Source: a virus. Taken from it: 64,000 nucleotides of DNA. A program made the position numbers and the translations under genes. How positions within the stretch are numbered: the stretch's first letter is position 1; every line of letters begins with the position of its first letter. This document shows, piece by piece, positions 48,859 through 56,107 of this stretch. The stretch spans positions 1-64,000 of the IMG/VR virus record IMGVR_UViG_3300034175_000060. One strand, given 5' to 3'. The notes under the pieces were generated by a model, which saw only the letters and a list, made by a program, of their open reading frames with translations, was not told where the DNA came from and did not search any database.

Positions 48859-50148
48859 TTATTTAGAACAATCTTCAACTTGCAGAATACCATCTTCTAA
48901 CCAATTCATTTTCATACTCACAACTCTGTCAACCTCGACAACTCGTTTATACGCATAGCTCATAGCGTCCACAAGCTTATCGGCATTCTTACGTTGTACT
49001 ATAAATGAATCGTGCACAACTAAAACAGGCTGTTGAATCTTTACAAACTCATCTAGTACGTAATGAGCAATCCAGCTATCTTTATTCTGTAGCACCAATC
49101 CTGTGCACTCTTTGTTGCAGAACTTGCTTTTGAATTCCGGCAGCTTCTTATAGACTTCCTTTACAACCTCATCACCGGAGCTATAACAGAATGTTCCTTT
49201 CGGTTCCTCCGCAATTAGATCGTCAATAGCATTCTTTGCTTTGTACTCAGACGTAGCATTGAGCATAATGTTTATGCCAAGCTTTACAAGCCGTCTATTG
49301 TCTGTGCTATAATTTTGCTTGTCTAGCACATGGTAGTAGATATCCATACCTCTATACTTACTAACACACATTATATCAGAAAGCATGTTAATGTGCAAGC
49401 AATCGAAGTCAATCTCAACAATAGATTCACCGTCAATTGTTGTTCTCAGTCGATCTTTAGTTTTCTTGTTCTTGATCTTGAGAATAGCAGCTTTGAACCA
49501 CCGACCGCCAAAGAAGAAAGATTCATTGTTGAATATCCTACCATACATGTTCACCATGAAGCTACCGGCATAGTCTAGGAATATGTGATTAGAATTCAAT
49601 TGATTGACGGCAAATACAACACGCTCGGCCTCTACTAGTTCCTCTGTGAACTCATAAGCTATAGGATTCTTATTCTTGTCTCTTAGTTCGATACTTACAT
49701 TGGCAAGAATATGGTTATCCTCGGCTGTTGTCACTAACTCAGGCTTAGCACAGAACTTATCAATAAAGCTATCGGAGGGAACAACATACGATGACTGCTT
49801 ATCTCCAATGTCACCATATTGCCTAGGAGCAAGGTAATTGAACAGATAGCCTAGCTGTTGTAGTTCAGCCACAGCATTGTATATGTTATAATTAGATAGC
49901 TTACGTACATTGTAGATAGAAGGCAAGATACCTGTCTTACCTCTGAGATAGTATAGTCTCTGTCTACGCTTGACACAAGCAATCATATTCATGATGACAA
50001 CATGTAAAGCTGATCTATTCTTAGTCTTCCATCGTTCAGTGATCTTCCTCACTCTCTTGTCTATCTCTATGTTTAGCATCATCACCTTACTGTTACTAGT
50101 GTATGATTGTGTGCTTAGTGTTATCCCTTCTTCTGTTACTGTAATCAT
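48859..50148 (-). CDS. Small family A / T7-RNAP-like polymerase-fold protein with N-terminal winged helix
   Basis: A 429-aa protein. Residues about 74-105 (ILPSIYNVRKLSNYNIYNAV, AELQQLGYL) look like a winged HTH. The C-terminal 230 residues carry an ordered set of polymerase motifs: A, VEIDFDCLHINMLSDIM (Asp247) with MDIYYHVLD; B, DNRRLVKLGINIMLNA (Arg285, Arg286, Lys289); C, PVLVVHDSFIVQ (His379, Asp380). A FFFGGRWFKA segment at 211-220 also occurs in uncharacterised proteins of this type that I recall from genomic islands. There is no exonuclease domain and it is half the size of PolA or T7 RNAP. DNA or RNA synthesis cannot be told apart. It has a promoter with a 170-nt structured leader and lies 3.6 kb from the DnaA-box cluster. 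Confidence 0.6.
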   Translation of the reverse strand: MITVTEEGITLSTQSYTSNSKVMMLNIEIDKRVRKITERWKTKNRSALHVVIMNMIACVKRRQRLYYLRGKTGILPSIYNVRKLSNYNIYNAVAELQQLGYLFNYLAPRQYGDIGDKQSSYVVPSDSFIDKFCAKPELVTTAEDNHILANVSIELRDKNKNPIAYEFTEELVEAERVVFAVNQLNSNHIFLDYAGSFMVNMYGRIFNNESFFFGGRWFKAAILKIKNKKTKDRLRTTIDGESIVEIDFDCLHINMLSDIMCVSKYRGMDIYYHVLDKQNYSTDNRRLVKLGINIMLNATSEYKAKNAIDDLIAEEPKGTFCYSSGDEVVKEVYKKLPEFKSKFCNKECTGLVLQNKDSWIAHYVLDEFVKIQQPVLVVHDSFIVQRKNADKLVDAMSYAYKRVVEVDRVVSMKMNWLEDGILQVEDCSK

Positions 50149-50319
50149 CTATTCCTCTTGTAGTCTCTTCAGCTAGGCTAGTAGTCCTCCGCAGGTCAGG
50201 CGGGCTTACTCATTATGGCATGAAATCAACGCCTAAAAGCCCACAAAGCTAGGCTGTATGCGGGTTCTAAGGCATTTCATAGTGGGTTATTGGTGAAAAT
50301 CACCCTTCACATAACGATC
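50149..50319 (-). promoter_or_regulatory. Long structured 5' leader of the polymerase-like gene
   Basis: No gene. On the minus strand it holds GGTG-ATTTT-CACC and an AGCC...GGGCTTTT stem-loop with a short U-run. The 8-mer GCCTAGCT occurs twice (50185 and 50250 regions). GAGGAA precedes the start codon. It could act as an attenuator or translational switch. Confidence 0.45.
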
Positions 50320-50347
50320 ATTGTACAGCAAGCCTGCACACAGTCAA
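50320..50347 (-). promoter_or_regulatory. Promoter of the polymerase-like gene
   Basis: On the minus strand TTGACT (50347-50342), 16-bp spacer, TACAAT (50325-50320). Confidence 0.65.
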
Positions 50348-50383
50348 GACAATTATAACTATCACCACAATAGCAATCAACTA

Positions 50384-50896
50384 TCATACACCTACCTTAT
50401 CAGCCATCCATCGAACAACTTTCTGCACTACAGAATGTTTCACTTTAGCAACAGGTTCAAGCTTCTTAAGAGATTCACTAATCTTGTGCAACACTTGTAC
50501 AGAATCTTTCCTGAAGTCTGTTTCAAAGATTGCCTTAATATTATTAGCTGCCAAGCTTACAGAGATGGTATTTTCTACAGTGTAGCCTTTCTCACAGTCA
50601 ACACGTTCTAGTGTCAAGTCTGTGGGCCGACGTACGTTATCACTTCCTGTACGAGTAAGCTTGATGCCTGTGTATGCACAATGTTCCACTTTTAACAACT
50701 CTTCTACATCTTGACGAGTTAAAGAGAAAGCAATCTTACGCGCCCTACTGCTGTTAGCTTTGTTGCGATAGAAATTATCTATACGGTGTTCGGTCCATGG
50801 CTCGGAGTCAGCAGGAGGCAAGTTCTTTACAGTTTCTGCTTTCACTTTCTTCACAGCTTTTCTTTGCACAGCTTTAGGTATTTTAACAGTAGTCAT
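50384..50896 (-). CDS. HNH-like nuclease
   Basis: A 170-aa protein. Basic N-terminus (KAVQRKAVKKVKAETVKNL). The core EHCAYTGIKLTRTGSDNVRR, PTDLTLERVDCEKGYTVENT and ISVSLAANNIKAIF has the C-x-x-TG, Glu/Asp and Asn pattern of HNH-fold nucleases, although the usual His-His pair is not clear. ATG 50896 overlaps the upstream stop. It sits just before the polymerase-like operon. Confidence 0.6.
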   Translation of the reverse strand: MTTVKIPKAVQRKAVKKVKAETVKNLPPADSEPWTEHRIDNFYRNKANSSRARKIAFSLTRQDVEELLKVEHCAYTGIKLTRTGSDNVRRPTDLTLERVDCEKGYTVENTISVSLAANNIKAIFETDFRKDSVQVLHKISESLKKLEPVAKVKHSVVQKVVRWMADKVGV

Positions 50897-51132
50897 AATC
50901 TCACCCATGTTTGATAATCACCCTCACTATACTCCCTGCCATTCACCCTATCCCTAGCCTTCTCAATCTCTACCAGCGCCTCCCTATGCCCCTCACAAGC
51001 CCTGTTCGCTTGATCGTCGCTAAGCCTCCACAGTGCTGGCACGCGAAGCTCTCCTAGAGCCTTACAGAACGTGCAATAGGTGTTTATGTGCTTAGGAATG
51101 TGTACATCAATGCACCTCCACACTATCCACAT
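50893..51132 (-). CDS. Hypothetical protein with Cys/His motif (79 aa)
   Basis: TYCTFCKALGELRVPALWRL, SDDQANRACEGHREALVEIE: a C-x2-C and C-x2-H pair could bind zinc. ATGA overlap downstream. The function is unknown. Confidence 0.5.
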   Translation of the reverse strand: MWIVWRCIDVHIPKHINTYCTFCKALGELRVPALWRLSDDQANRACEGHREALVEIEKARDRVNGREYSEGDYQTWVRL

Positions 51133-51268
51133 AATACCTAGTATCCTTCCCTGCCATAGCTTGCAACTCCTTAGCCATCTTCATAGCATCATCTTTCTTA
51201 AGGTAACAGATAATAGTTTTGGAATGGGAGTATTCCGGCTTATTTTGTTGTACTCTATAAATAATCAT
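51107..51268 (-). CDS. Hypothetical protein (53 aa)
   Basis: MIIYRVQQNKPEYSHSKTII and a helix (DDAMKMAKELQAMAGKDTRY) ending in a VDSVEVH strand; the beta-alpha-beta type of short phage protein. Overlaps the next gene's N-terminus by 26 bp, so one of the two starts may be later. Confidence 0.5.
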   Translation of the reverse strand: MIIYRVQQNKPEYSHSKTIICYLKKDDAMKMAKELQAMAGKDTRYYVDSVEVH

Positions 51269-51269
51269 T

Positions 51270-51494
51270 TCAAATCCCATTCCAACTGTCTGTTACAAGC
51301 GACATATCCGATGACAATACAATGTGCCACCAGTCCCATTCACACTTACTTTTCCTATCAATGTCCCACTCATGATAGTAACCAGCTTCAAAGAATTCTA
51401 CAGCTTCATCCAAGCTATCAAAGTCTCCTTGGTAATCATTAATACCACCATTGGCGTGGAAGTTGTTTCCAGCAAATAACAAATAAGCTTTCAT
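51270..51494 (-). CDS. Hypothetical protein (74 aa), phage-common type
   Basis: KAYLLFAGNNFHANGGINDY followed by QGDFDSLDEAVEFFEAG and WDWWHIV. I recall similar short proteins in many unrelated phages, with no known function. Stop-start contact with its neighbour. Confidence 0.58.
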   Translation of the reverse strand: MKAYLLFAGNNFHANGGINDYQGDFDSLDEAVEFFEAGYYHEWDIDRKSKCEWDWWHIVLSSDMSLVTDSWNGI

Positions 51495-51817
51495 TAGTCA
51501 ATCCTTTGGTTATTAACAGCTTCCAATGCCAAGCAAATACCGTAAAGATTCCCTTTATCCCACTCTGTCCAACCTTCTTTGGCAGAGTATTCTAGAAGTA
51601 AGGTTTTTAATTTGTCTTCCACAGACGTACTACTTTCCTCCAACCTACAAATCATAGCACGAAGCCGCTTAGTTTCATCTAAGAATGTCTCAAGCTTCAC
51701 ATAGGTTCCTTGCTCAGATTCTACCATGACGGCATAATGCCACTCTGAGGAGGATTCACCACCACCATAACATTGCTCTGTTTCAATAGCAGGGCTAAAT
51801 TTGCGTACCATAGTCAT
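51494..51817 (-). CDS. Hypothetical protein (107 aa)
   Basis: Acidic and helical in its second half (AMICRLEESSTSVEDKLKTL, SAKEGWTEWDKGNLYGICLA). 1-bp overlap with the next gene. The function is unknown. Confidence 0.55.
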   Translation of the reverse strand: MTMVRKFSPAIETEQCYGGGESSSEWHYAVMVESEQGTYVKLETFLDETKRLRAMICRLEESSTSVEDKLKTLLLEYSAKEGWTEWDKGNLYGICLALEAVNNQRID

Positions 51818-51820
51818 TCC

Positions 51821-52021
51821 TCAAAAATGATGTGCACCATGACAATCTTCTGCAAAGGTAGTTTGGCTAAAATCATTCCGTAGCTTCACTTCCACACTTG
51901 TATTAGCATGATTATACTTAGTCTCTGCCGAATATTCCACTTCTACACTAACTTGCAAGTACTTCTCAACAGCAGCCATAACAGCCGCGTCGAAGTCTTC
52001 TTGTGTGTCGAATGTAATCAT
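51821..52021 (-). CDS. Hypothetical protein (66 aa)
   Basis: ATG 52021 lies just after the upstream stop and follows AGGATGG. Acidic (TQEDFDAAVMAAVEKYLQVS) with a beta-rich second half. The function is unknown. Confidence 0.52.
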   Translation of the reverse strand: MITFDTQEDFDAAVMAAVEKYLQVSVEVEYSAETKYNHANTSVEVKLRNDFSQTTFAEDCHGAHHF

Positions 52022-52022
52022 A

Positions 52023-52205
52023 TCACACCATCCTAGACAGCGCATCACGCGCATCAATTAGAGCATCATAGGCACTATCGCAATCTTCCTTCAAGCTGTT
52101 CAAGTCGGAAATAAACTCATCAAGCTTATCCCGGTCTTGTGCAATCTTTATCATATGCTTGTCAATACCTCTGATAATACTTTTAATCTTAGTTTTAGTT
52201 AGCAT
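52023..52205 (-). CDS. Hypothetical coiled-coil protein (60 aa)
   Basis: One long charged helix (IRGIDKHMIKIAQDRDKLDE, FISDLNSLKEDCDSAYDALI). ATG 52205 follows AGGAAT. The function is unknown. Confidence 0.55.
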   Translation of the reverse strand: MLTKTKIKSIIRGIDKHMIKIAQDRDKLDEFISDLNSLKEDCDSAYDALIDARDALSRMV

Positions 52206-52250
52206 GTTATTCCTGCTCCAATGTTATTCGTTTCACTCAAGCCCTCTCGC

Positions 52251-52502
52251 TTATTGCTCAAGGGTAATTGTGCCGACAAACTTTGTAAATTCGCTACGCT
52301 TCCAAGCTGTGCAATGTTCTCCGGTTTGGTTGTAAGAGCCTAGCTTTGGCCGATTGATAATAACACCAGCAAAGTAATTCTCGCCCTCATAGACGTTACC
52401 ATCTGTTACCAGCAATAAAAAGTCATGTTGGTCAATCACCAAGCTCCCCGGCTTGAAAATGTCCTCGGAGGAAGCTTCTTTGTGTTCGATTGTTATTTTC
52501 AT
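52251..52502 (-). CDS. Hypothetical protein (83 aa)
   Basis: Beta-rich (DIFKPGSLVIDQHDFLLLVT, GNVYEGENYFAGVIINRPKL) with an SH3-like feel: short strands and Gly turns. The 62372 protein has similar composition. ATGA overlap upstream. The function is unknown. Confidence 0.52.
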   Translation of the reverse strand: MKITIEHKEASSEDIFKPGSLVIDQHDFLLLVTDGNVYEGENYFAGVIINRPKLGSYNQTGEHCTAWKRSEFTKFVGTITLEQ

Positions 52503-52729
52503 GCTTTATTCTCCAATCGTGCAAAAACACCACCTCTGGATGTAATTGATGTCTTACATTGAGACATATACTCTAGCGACATTTTGTAGTTGTTGTATTG
52601 TTGTTGAAATTTCTCTTCGCCGGTTTCTGCAAAACGTATTGCCGCCGCCTGCATAGAGTCTTTTACCAAACTAATTTTATAGTCAAATTCTTTAATAATT
52701 TCTAGGTAGAGTTCGTGGCCGGTGGTCAT
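52499..52729 (-). CDS. Hypothetical helical protein (76 aa)
   Basis: LYLEIIKEFDYKISLVKDSM and AAAIRFAETGEEKFQQQYNN helices. Overlaps the next gene by 4 bp. The function is unknown. Confidence 0.52.
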   Translation of the reverse strand: MTTGHELYLEIIKEFDYKISLVKDSMQAAAIRFAETGEEKFQQQYNNYKMSLEYMSQCKTSITSRGGVFARLENKA

Positions 52730-52732
52730 TAT

Positions 52733-52885
52733 TTATTCCTTCACACAATGGTCAATACTAAGTTGCAGAGCCAAACACAGCGCCTCTAGCTTATGCTCTG
52801 GCAAATCTTTCAGCAACGAATAATCATCTAAGACACCGGCGATGATTTCGACCAAGTCTTTAGTGCTTACGGTGAGGGTTTTCAT
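52733..52885 (-). CDS. Hypothetical protein (50 aa)
   Basis: MKTLTVSTKDLVEIIAGVLD followed by a helix ending IDHCVKE. The stop provides the AAGGA ribosome site for the next gene. The function is unknown. Confidence 0.5.
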   Translation of the reverse strand: MKTLTVSTKDLVEIIAGVLDDYSLLKDLPEHKLEALCLALQLSIDHCVKE

Positions 52886-52999
52886 AATTATTTCCATTCA
52901 TTGTAAGAGCCTCCACGGCTCGATTGACGTTCAGGCTACATACAGACGTATTCGTCAAATAGCGATCCTGAGTGGCTTACAGGCTGTTGTAGAGGTATT

Positions 53000-53218
53000 C
53001 TAAGGCTGTTCTCCGCACTCAGCAAGGAACTGTGCCATGCTAGCCTCTTGATGTGCCTGCCAAGCTTGCACATAAGCATTGTGATAGAAGTTAAGACCAT
53101 CTCGATAGAAAGTGTTTTCAACCTCTTTCCATTTCTTGTATGCTGCTTTGGCTTCCAAGCGTGTACGATGAAATTCCTCTGTGACTGAGAAGTTTACAAG
53201 TGTTGGTTGAATTTTCAT
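53000..53218 (-). CDS. Hypothetical protein (72 aa)
   Basis: ATG 53218 follows GAGGAAA. Charged helices (EEFHRTRLEAKAAYKKWKEV, AYVQAWQAHQEASMAQFLAE). Own promoter at 53256. The function is unknown. Confidence 0.55.
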   Translation of the reverse strand: MKIQPTLVNFSVTEEFHRTRLEAKAAYKKWKEVENTFYRDGLNFYHNAYVQAWQAHQEASMAQFLAECGEQP

Positions 53219-53255
53219 GATTTTCCTCGTTTCGTTATGTGCTGCCATGTGTTAA

Positions 53256-53283
53256 GAATAACCGAATTCAGAACATTACACAA
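53256..53283 (-). promoter_or_regulatory. Leftward early-type promoter
   Basis: On the minus strand TTGTGT (53283-53278), 16-bp spacer, TTATTC (53261-53256). Confidence 0.4.
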
Positions 53284-53344
53284 GAATTATTTACAAATTT
53301 ATTTAACAGCGCACAAAACTGCCCGCTTGTACGGGCGGGGTTGC

Positions 53345-53536
53345 TTAGGTGGTAGCGACTGGCACGTTATGCGCGGGAATGAATTCCATGCCGTTAAACT
53401 GGCGAATCTTAATTTCCTTGCCGCAGCAGTTGCATATAGTTTTGTCGCCTACTTGCTTGATGCTGTAGAAGTCACGGCCAACAAGGCGGTAGCCGCTGGC
53501 TTCACATTTGTTCCAGTTGGTTTTGCGCTTCGCCAT
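53345..53536 (-). CDS. Small zinc-finger-like protein (63 aa)
   Basis: Basic start (AKRKTNWNKCEASGYRLVGR), then ICNCCGKEIKIRQFNGMEFI and a final His (PAHNVPVATT): a C-x2-C plus distal His suits one zinc ion. GC-richer than its neighbours. Uses the duplicated leader described separately. Confidence 0.6.
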   Translation of the reverse strand: MAKRKTNWNKCEASGYRLVGRDFYSIKQVGDKTICNCCGKEIKIRQFNGMEFIPAHNVPVATT

Positions 53537-53578
53537 GATCATTTCTCCAATAGATGCCCGATTAACGGGCGGGGTTGA

Positions 53579-53833
53579 TTAGATGATGCGGCCGACAAGC
53601 TTAGAAGCCGCGATTCTGTTAGGTTGAATACTCGCAATAGCGCCGGAAATAGAACCTAAAACCGTCGCATGGGGCGCGCGCGCTTTGAGCGTGTCTTCGG
53701 CGCGAATCAACAATCCGATAAGGTCGGAATAGGTCGGAAGCTCTACGTCAGCTAAGAGCACATCAACTTCAGAAATTGCTTTAGCCCTGTGAAGCCCTGC
53801 GAGGTGGGCAATACGGTCACTTTGTTGAGACAT
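53579..53833 (-). CDS. Hypothetical protein (84 aa)
   Basis: ATG 53833 follows TTGGAGAAATGATC. Ala/Leu-rich helices (RIAHLAGLHRAKAISEVDVL, LIGLLIRAEDTLKARAPHAT). GC-richer than the surroundings. The function is unknown. Confidence 0.55.
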   Translation of the reverse strand: MSQQSDRIAHLAGLHRAKAISEVDVLLADVELPTYSDLIGLLIRAEDTLKARAPHATVLGSISGAIASIQPNRIAASKLVGRII

Positions 53834-53932
53834 GATCATTTCTCCAATATTCCCTGCCGGGAGTTCCGCCACGCCTGTTTCTACTTTCGTAGTACCTCGC
53901 CCATGCTCGGTTTGCGCTGCTCAATGAACATC

Positions 53933-53960
53933 ACTATAGCACAACTACCAGAACTCGCAA
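53933..53960 (-). promoter_or_regulatory. Leftward promoter of the 53833 gene
   Basis: On the minus strand TTGCGA (53960-53955), 16-bp spacer, TATAGT (53938-53933). Confidence 0.5.
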
Positions 53961-53989
53961 CAAGTATTTTAAATTATTTGCACATAAAA

Positions 53990-54010
53990 GAAAAACCCCT
54001 TTCGGAGCCT
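53990..54010 (-). terminator. Intrinsic terminator
   Basis: On the minus strand AAGGCTCC-GAAA-GGGGTT (G-U rich stem), then TTTCTTTT. It lies 4 nt after the 54014 stop. Confidence 0.6.
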
Positions 54011-54013
54011 TTG

Positions 54014-54190
54014 CTAACGTACAACTACAACATCTCGACATTGATCTACGGAAATAATTATCTTGACAGCATCAAAACCTTGACACTCTCGCATGAGTTT
54101 GTTTTCCGCATCGTAATTATTTTCTGCCAAGATGTATGCAAGTCTGTTTTCTTTGAATGCTGTGTCAAAGCGGATTCGGTATATGGTCAC
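54014..54190 (-). CDS. Hypothetical protein (58 aa), GTG start
   Basis: GTG 54190 overlaps the upstream TGA and follows AAAGGA. MTIYRIRFDTAFKENRLAYI, acidic helix, then IIISVDQCRDVVVVR. The function is unknown. Confidence 0.55.
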   Translation of the reverse strand: MTIYRIRFDTAFKENRLAYILAENNYDAENKLMRECQGFDAVKIIISVDQCRDVVVVR

Positions 54191-54408
54191 TTCGTTTTCC
54201 TTTCACCGTTAATTTCTGGCAACTCGTCCCATTGCCAATGCATCATAAGACCTGTAATAAAATTTTCTGCCCGCCAATCTGGCAGATTCCAAAGAGAGTC
54301 TAAGCTGTCTTCCCAATGTCCGCCAACTGGTTTGCAATAGCAACAGATAAACCATTGCCCAAGGCGGACATGTGTGGGTTTTGTCGATATGAATTGGGCG
54401 AGAGTCAT
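54187..54408 (-). CDS. Hypothetical Trp-rich protein (73 aa)
   Basis: QWFICCYCKPVGGHWEDSLD has CC-x-C and His; MMHWQWDELPEINGERKTK follows. ATGA-type overlap on both sides. The function is unknown. Confidence 0.52.
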   Translation of the reverse strand: MTLAQFISTKPTHVRLGQWFICCYCKPVGGHWEDSLDSLWNLPDWRAENFITGLMMHWQWDELPEINGERKTK

Positions 54409-54569
54409 TTCTTATTATCCTTTGTTGCTTTCCACATCAAAGCTAAATCCATAGCACGCCAAATTTCATCGTTGAATTTCCCTGTGGGGATTCCAAGAGT
54501 AATGCGAGCTTGGCAGTATATTACGAGTTCTTCGAAAGTGTAGTCTTTCAGTTCTTTTTGCAGGTTCAT
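54405..54569 (-). CDS. Hypothetical protein (54 aa)
   Basis: ATG 54569 follows GGAAAG. Helical (LQKELKDYTFEELVIYCQAR) with a basic end. The function is unknown. Confidence 0.5.
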   Translation of the reverse strand: MNLQKELKDYTFEELVIYCQARITLGIPTGKFNDEIWRAMDLALMWKATKDNKK

Positions 54570-54570
54570 A

Positions 54571-54825
54571 TCAAGCTTTCCAAGGGAGAATTTCAATCAA
54601 TGCGTCTCTATATTTGAAATTAAACTCTTGCAATTCCTTTTCCCGATGAGCCATCATTTCACGTAGCTGTTTAATCTTCTCTTCGGCCACATCGTCAGGA
54701 AGAATAGCTTCGGGGTTTTTAAACCATCCGTGAAATTGCTCTACAAAAACCTTGTCACCATCTGTTTTAAGAACTTTACCCCAGACAACATAAGGGAACA
54801 AATCATATTTCATGAATGCAATCAT
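54571..54825 (-). CDS. Hypothetical protein (84 aa)
   Basis: ATG 54825 follows GAGG. Beta part (DLFPYVVWGKVLKTDGDKVF), then a charged helix (EEKIKQLREMMAHREKELQE). The function is unknown. Confidence 0.52.
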   Translation of the reverse strand: MIAFMKYDLFPYVVWGKVLKTDGDKVFVEQFHGWFKNPEAILPDDVAEEKIKQLREMMAHREKELQEFNFKYRDALIEILPWKA

Positions 54826-55025
54826 TGCGCAGCCTCCCATGTCATCAAATTCCTATCAGCCGTGCTATATGCCTCAAAGGCGTCAATATAGGCCGTTAGA
54901 GCGCTTGTACAGACATCAACGGGCATTCCCATTAGGATGGCTTGATTGCACACCCTGAGCGCGTGTATAGCGTCTGCGCGGGTGTTTTGTGCGATGATTG
55001 TTAGGGTTTGTTGTAGGGGATTCAT
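54822..55025 (-). CDS. Hypothetical helical protein (67 aa)
   Basis: NPLQQTLTIIAQNTRADAIH, ALRVCNQAILMGMPVDVCTS. ATGA overlap downstream. The function is unknown. Confidence 0.5.
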   Translation of the reverse strand: MNPLQQTLTIIAQNTRADAIHALRVCNQAILMGMPVDVCTSALTAYIDAFEAYSTADRNLMTWEAAQ

Positions 55026-55026
55026 T

Positions 55027-55122
55027 TTAAGAGCCTTTAAGTAACGATTCTTTATAAGCCCTGAAAGCGGCTAACATTGCCAAGTGCTTGACATACCATT
55101 CGTTATAGGCTTCTTGGTTCAT
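55027..55122 (-). CDS. Very small protein (31 aa)
   Basis: ATG 55122 follows AGGTGA. MNQEAYNEWYVKHLAMLAAF, then a basic end. ATGA overlap upstream supports it. The function is unknown. Confidence 0.45.
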   Translation of the reverse strand: MNQEAYNEWYVKHLAMLAAFRAYKESLLKGS

Positions 55123-55298
55123 ACTATCACCTGTTGAATACCAATATCAGAATCACCTTGTGCAACTTGCGTTCCATCTGCGCAGCCGTCCCGCCACTCC
55201 ATTGCACAAATACCGAAGTTGTTTTCAATAAAAGGATTATCATCCCAACCTTTACCTTGCGTACCGGCAATAAATCCTGCTAAGTATGCTTTGGTCAT
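55119..55298 (-). CDS. Hypothetical protein (59 aa)
   Basis: ATG 55298 follows GGAG. KAYLAGFIAGTQGKGWDDNP, FIENNFGICAMEWRDGCADG: resembles short phage proteins built around a G-x-x-x-G helix. The function is unknown. Confidence 0.52.
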   Translation of the reverse strand: MTKAYLAGFIAGTQGKGWDDNPFIENNFGICAMEWRDGCADGTQVAQGDSDIGIQQVIV

Positions 55299-55302
55299 AA
55301 TA

Positions 55303-55572
55303 TTATTCTCCAAAAACTTGAACATGAGTATCAATCCAATTGAAAATGTATTTCAAAGCATGAGCATCTGCGACAATAACGTCGTCACCTTGCACACTAC
55401 TTTCTGTTACATCTTCACCATCACGAAACACACAAATACTGGAACGGCTCAACGAATCATAAGCACCGCAACTATCGTCCATTGCAATACTGATTTCATA
55501 GCCCTTATAAGGGATTTTGCAGCAAGCTTGCTGTGTGCCGTTTGCAATCTTTGGGGACCAAATGTTATTCAT
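55303..55572 (-). CDS. Hypothetical protein (89 aa)
   Basis: ATG 55572 lies at the end of the upstream gene; ribosome site weak. Contains NGTQQACCKIPYKGYEISIA and an acidic CVFRDGEDVTESSVQGDDVI segment. The function is unknown. Confidence 0.5.
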   Translation of the reverse strand: MNNIWSPKIANGTQQACCKIPYKGYEISIAMDDSCGAYDSLSRSSICVFRDGEDVTESSVQGDDVIVADAHALKYIFNWIDTHVQVFGE

Positions 55573-55576
55573 GATA

Positions 55577-55777
55577 TTAACCGTTGGTAGAAATGTTTGT
55601 GACTGTAATGTACGATTTACGTTTATTTTCAAAATAATACTCAAAATCGCTGTCTTTTTGTTCCATTTTAGCACCCTTTGCAAGAGAAATTGCTACTGTG
55701 TAGGCTTCATTTTTGGAAGCGAAAGAGCTTTGATAAACGAGTAAAGTTCCGCGATCAACCATTTGAACTTTGTACAT
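55577..55777 (-). CDS. Hypothetical protein (66 aa)
   Basis: ATG 55777 follows GGAG. MYKVQMVDRGTLLVYQSSFA, SKNEAYTVAISLAKGAKMEQ: strand-helix-strand unit. Own promoter at 55835. The function is unknown. Confidence 0.55.
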   Translation of the reverse strand: MYKVQMVDRGTLLVYQSSFASKNEAYTVAISLAKGAKMEQKDSDFEYYFENKRKSYITVTNISTNG

Positions 55778-55834
55778 AATAATTTTCTCCGTTTCAATAT
55801 TCCGCCATGATGGCTTGTGGGACAACATAAAAGT

Positions 55835-55862
55835 ATTTTACACTAGTTCTTAGGATTGTCAA
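55835..55862 (-). promoter_or_regulatory. Leftward promoter
   Basis: On the minus strand TTGACA (55862-55857), 16-bp spacer, TAAAAT (55840-55835). Confidence 0.7.
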
Positions 55863-55873
55863 AGCTTATTACA

Positions 55874-56107
55874 TCAAATCTTGTCTAAGGCTTTCGGGCG
55901 AATATTATCATTAGCATGTGCTGCCAAGATATCGCACAAAGCACTCTCCAATTCCTCTATGCGCTCGTCAGCCTTGATAACAATTTCTGCGGCGGCATGG
56001 CGAGCGTCTCTGTGCCCTTCCCTGTAGAAATAGTGGTCCATGTTGTCTAAGAAAGTGTCAGCTTTACGAACTTCTGATAAGTTCATGATGGTATCGTGCA
56101 AGTTCAT
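55874..56107 (-). CDS. Hypothetical protein (77 aa)
   Basis: Helical and acidic (HAAAEIVIKADERIEELESA, LCDILAAHANDN). ATGA overlap upstream. The function is unknown. Confidence 0.52.
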   Translation of the reverse strand: MNLHDTIMNLSEVRKADTFLDNMDHYFYREGHRDARHAAAEIVIKADERIEELESALCDILAAHANDNIRPKALDKI

